22,112 nucleotides of DNA from JBBQHX01 sp035306065. Lineage in GTDB: Bacteria; Gemmatimonadota; Gemmatimonadetes; Gemmatimonadales; Gemmatimonadaceae. Below, piece after piece: positions 20,865 through 22,112 of the stretch; the first letter of the stretch is position 1, and each line of letters opens with the position of its first letter. The position numbers were made by a program, and so were the translations under genes. Where the stretch lies: the NCBI GenBank assembly GCA_035306065.1, contig DATGOL010000179.1:1-22112 (forward strand), written 5' to 3'. The notes under the pieces were generated by a model that saw only the letters and a program-made list of their open reading frames with translations, was not told where the DNA came from and ran no database searches.

Positions 20865-20987
20865 TTCCCGTCCTCTGGTTGCGACCGGCGCCTCACGCGC
20901 CAGCCCTGGACTACCACTTCATGTTTAGTGTCGTCGTGGTTGAGCGACATACTGCAACTGCAGTACTCAGTATCCGGCAGACAGTAT
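20865..20987 (-). other. nusG-rplK intergenic region (123 nt)
   Basis: The gap holds the heptad array (20961-20995), an inverted repeat TACTGCA-AC-TGCAGTA (20950-20965) and, closer to rplK, a 5-bp GC hairpin (GGCGC/GCGCC, 20887-20901). The latter could belong to the L1 operator that classically lies before rplK, but I cannot show that. No promoter is evident. Confidence 0.4.
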
Positions 20988-20995
20988 TCAGTATC
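20961..20995. repeat. Heptanucleotide array (CAGTAYT-like) at nusG 3' end
   Basis: On the plus strand the 7-mers are CAGTACT, CAGTATC, CGGCAGA, CAGTATT, CAGTATC. Four of the five share CAGTA in an exact 7-nt phase. The array overlaps the nusG stop codon. It resembles in design, not in spelling, the heptads at 744-771. Confidence 0.6.
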
Positions 20996-21536
20996 CCTTC
21001 AACTGCAGGTAATCCAGTTCCACGCTCGTGGGGCGTCCGAACAGCGACACCGACACTCGCACCTTTCCCTTGTCCGACATCACTTCCTCCACCGTACCGT
21101 TGAAGTCCGTGAACGGACCCTCGGTGATCTGGACAGCCTGACCGATAAGGAAAGGAATTTCTTCCTGGGGCTCCTCGACCTCCGACTCGTCGGTGACACC
21201 GAGCAGTCGGTTGACCTCGTCTGCGCGAAGCGCCATTGGCGTTCGCTCGTGCCCCACGAACTTCAATACACCCTGAATGGAATTGATCACGTGGGACGTT
21301 TCCTGGTTCCAGCGCATTTCCACCAGGACATATCCGGGAAAGAGCTTCCGCTCCACGGTGACCTTCTTCCCGTTCTTTATCTCGACCACTTCCTGCATAG
21401 GCACCAGTGCCTGGCGAATGGCCCGCTCTTCCGGTTCCACCGGATCAGCGTCAACCCTTCTCTGGATCAGCGATCGAACCTTGTTCTCGTGCCCGGCAGT
21501 CGTCTGGATAGCGTACCAGCGGTGCTCCATGTCCAT
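20988..21536 (-). CDS. nusG: Transcription termination/antitermination factor NusG
   Basis: The 182-residue NusG binds the RNA polymerase clamp and couples transcription to Rho or to the ribosome. The NGN domain starts MDMEHRWYAIQTTAGHENKV and contains KKVTVERKLFPGYVLVEM; the KOW domain is ITEGPFTDFNGTVEEV to the C-terminus. ATG 21536 is chosen because GGGAGG lies six bases upstream; a longer in-frame extension would run through secE in another frame and is not NusG-like. It lies two bases after the secE stop, the universal secE-nusG pair. Confidence 0.97.
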   Translation of the reverse strand: MDMEHRWYAIQTTAGHENKVRSLIQRRVDADPVEPEERAIRQALVPMQEVVEIKNGKKVTVERKLFPGYVLVEMRWNQETSHVINSIQGVLKFVGHERTPMALRADEVNRLLGVTDESEVEEPQEEIPFLIGQAVQITEGPFTDFNGTVEEVMSDKGKVRVSVSLFGRPTSVELDYLQLKGY

Positions 21537-21538
21537 GC

Positions 21539-21769
21539 TCAGCCTCCCGCGAAGAGCGCGGGCAGCCACTGCATGAACACGGCGCGGAACGAGATGTCCA
21601 TGATCGCAATCACGCCGCCGACGATGAGTGACAGGACCACGACGCCGATCGAGAGTTGGCGCACCTGCGCACGGTCTGGCCACGTGACCTTCTTCATTTC
21701 GGCCACCACCTCACGATAGAACGTGACGGTGCGACCGACGAAGCCCTCTCGGGCCAGCTCAGTGGCCAT
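21539..21769 (-). CDS. secE: Preprotein translocase subunit SecE
   Basis: A 76-residue single-span SecE, the short form found in most bacteria, which clamps SecY in the inner-membrane translocon. The amphipathic helix with FYREVVAEMKKVTWPDRAQV carries the invariant KKVTWP motif, followed by the membrane segment (about residues 40-60, SIGVVVLSLIVGGVIAIMD). ATG 21769 lies two bases after the rpmG stop; a longer version would overlap rpmG and is unlikely. Confidence 0.95.
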   Translation of the reverse strand: MATELAREGFVGRTVTFYREVVAEMKKVTWPDRAQVRQLSIGVVVLSLIVGGVIAIMDISFRAVFMQWLPALFAGG

Positions 21770-21771
21770 GG

Positions 21772-21924
21772 CTACTTCGTTTCCTTGTGCAGCTGATGCG
21801 TGTTGCAGCGCGGGCAATACTTCTTCCACTCAACGCGCTCAGGGTGCAGGCGCTTGTTCTTGGTGGTGAAGTAATTGCGGTTTTTGCACTCGCTGCACGC
21901 GAGGATGATCTTGTCGCGGGGCAT
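21772..21924 (-). CDS. rpmG: 50S ribosomal protein L33
   Basis: A 50-residue L33 of the zinc-binding type, with CSEC (Cys10, Cys13) and CPRC (Cys37, Cys40). The sequence MPRDKIILACSECKNRNYFT and the C-terminal HQLHKETK are typical. It sits in the usual tuf-rpmG-secE arrangement and ends with UAG. Zinc-type L33 can be replaced by a zinc-free paralogue under zinc starvation in some bacteria; no paralogue is in view. Confidence 0.95.
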   Translation of the reverse strand: MPRDKIILACSECKNRNYFTTKNKRLHPERVEWKKYCPRCNTHQLHKETK

Positions 21925-21948
21925 GGAAGAAGCAGTGACCTGTTATCT

Positions 21949-21960
21949 AAGTTCGAACTT
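21949..21960. other. 12-bp perfect palindrome before rpmG
   Basis: AAGTTCGAACTT is a perfect palindrome in the tuf-rpmG gap. It superficially resembles a tRNA T-loop (TTCGAA), but no T-stem or acceptor stem can be built around it. It could be a protein-binding site. Confidence 0.3.
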
Positions 21961-21974
21961 TCAGTAGTGACCGG

Positions 21975-22007
21975 CCGGCAGAGGGCGTGGTTGACGCCTT
22001 CTGCCGG
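21975..22007 (-). other. Long hairpin after tuf
   Basis: The arms CCGGCAGA and TCTGCCGG, then GGCGT/ACGCC, give a 13-bp stem with one internal mismatch and a 5-nt loop, starting about ten bases beyond the tuf stop. There is no U-tract, so it is more likely a processing or mRNA-stability element than an intrinsic terminator. No tRNA-Trp is found in this gap, although one often sits here in other bacteria. Confidence 0.55.
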
Positions 22008-22016
22008 CTGCCTGCA

Positions 22017-22112
22017 TCACTTGAGAATCTTTGTTACCACTCCCGCACCTACCGTGCGGCCGCCCTCGCGGATCGCGAAGCGAAGGCCCTCGTCCATTGC
22101 CACCGGCGTGAT
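22017..22112 (-). CDS. tuf: Elongation factor Tu, C-terminal 31 residues (partial)
   Basis: The frame enters from the right edge and ends at TGA 22019-22017. The residues ITPVAMDEGLRFAIREGGRT then VGAGVVTKILK are the conserved end of domain 3 of EF-Tu, which delivers aminoacyl-tRNA to the ribosome. It is followed by rpmG, as in many bacteria that keep a tuf copy before secE. Confidence 0.97.
   Translation of the reverse strand: MTPVAMDEGLRFAIREGGRTVGAGVVTKILK

Noticed and set aside
20988..21683. NusG with a 49-residue N-terminal extension
   Set aside because: The extension is secE sequence read in another frame; ATG 21536 has a proper Shine-Dalgarno.
21925..22016. tRNA-Trp gene between tuf and rpmG
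   Set aside because: A TTCGAA box is present but no acceptor, D or T stems can be formed, and most of the gap is one long hairpin.

Overview
The window is a high-GC bacterial chromosome segment in which every supported gene is on the minus strand, so transcription runs from high to low coordinates. It carries the core transcription/translation block tuf(3' end)-rpmG-secE-nusG-rplK-rplA-rplJ-rplL-rpoB-rpoC-rpsL-rpsG, and, after an interruption, fusA(5' end). The RpoB and RpoC sequences have Gram-negative-type large insertions, the trigger-loop motif reads QLTLRTFHIGG, and RpoB is unusually long (1572 aa). I think a Gemmatimonadota-like or other FCB-related lineage is most likely, but this rests on recall of family features and not on a search.

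The unusual part is 861-8368. Between rpsG and fusA, which are normally adjacent in the str operon, sits a compact lasso-peptide (RiPP) biosynthetic cluster. In transcription order it holds a PqqD-like RRE protein (B1), a transglutaminase-like leader peptidase (B2), an asparagine-synthetase-like lasso cyclase (C), a small precursor peptide gene (A, 5225-5365, 46 aa), an HPr-kinase-like peptide kinase (K), an ABC transporter ATPase and ABC-2 permease, and a nucleotidyltransferase-fold protein of the kind seen in kinase-containing lasso clusters. Most junctions overlap by 1-4 nt, so the block looks translationally coupled. The precursor has a textbook leader (Y-x2-P-x-V-x3-G-x5-T) and a strong Shine-Dalgarno. 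Its predicted core has two cysteines and ends in Asp, not in the C-terminal Ser expected where lasso kinases have been characterised.

The cluster is punctuated at both ends. A strong Rho-independent terminator (8416-8445) follows rpsG. A good sigma-70-like promoter (706-733) after the last cluster gene can drive fusA through a roughly 236-nt structured leader. rpsL also has its own promoter (9389-9418). I see no strong promoter directly in front of B1 and no U-tract terminator after the last cluster gene.

In the core block, rpoC is interrupted by an in-frame UAG (12779-12781) at codon 340, with the frame otherwise perfectly preserved and the catalytic NADFDGD motif downstream. UAG also serves as the ordinary stop of rpoC itself, rpmG and the cyclase, so wholesale reassignment of UAG is unlikely. 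Other structures are a terminator-like hairpin just before rpoB, paired hairpins between rplJ and rplL, heptanucleotide repeat arrays upstream of fusA and at the nusG 3' end, and a 15-bp coding tandem repeat in the ABC ATPase gene.
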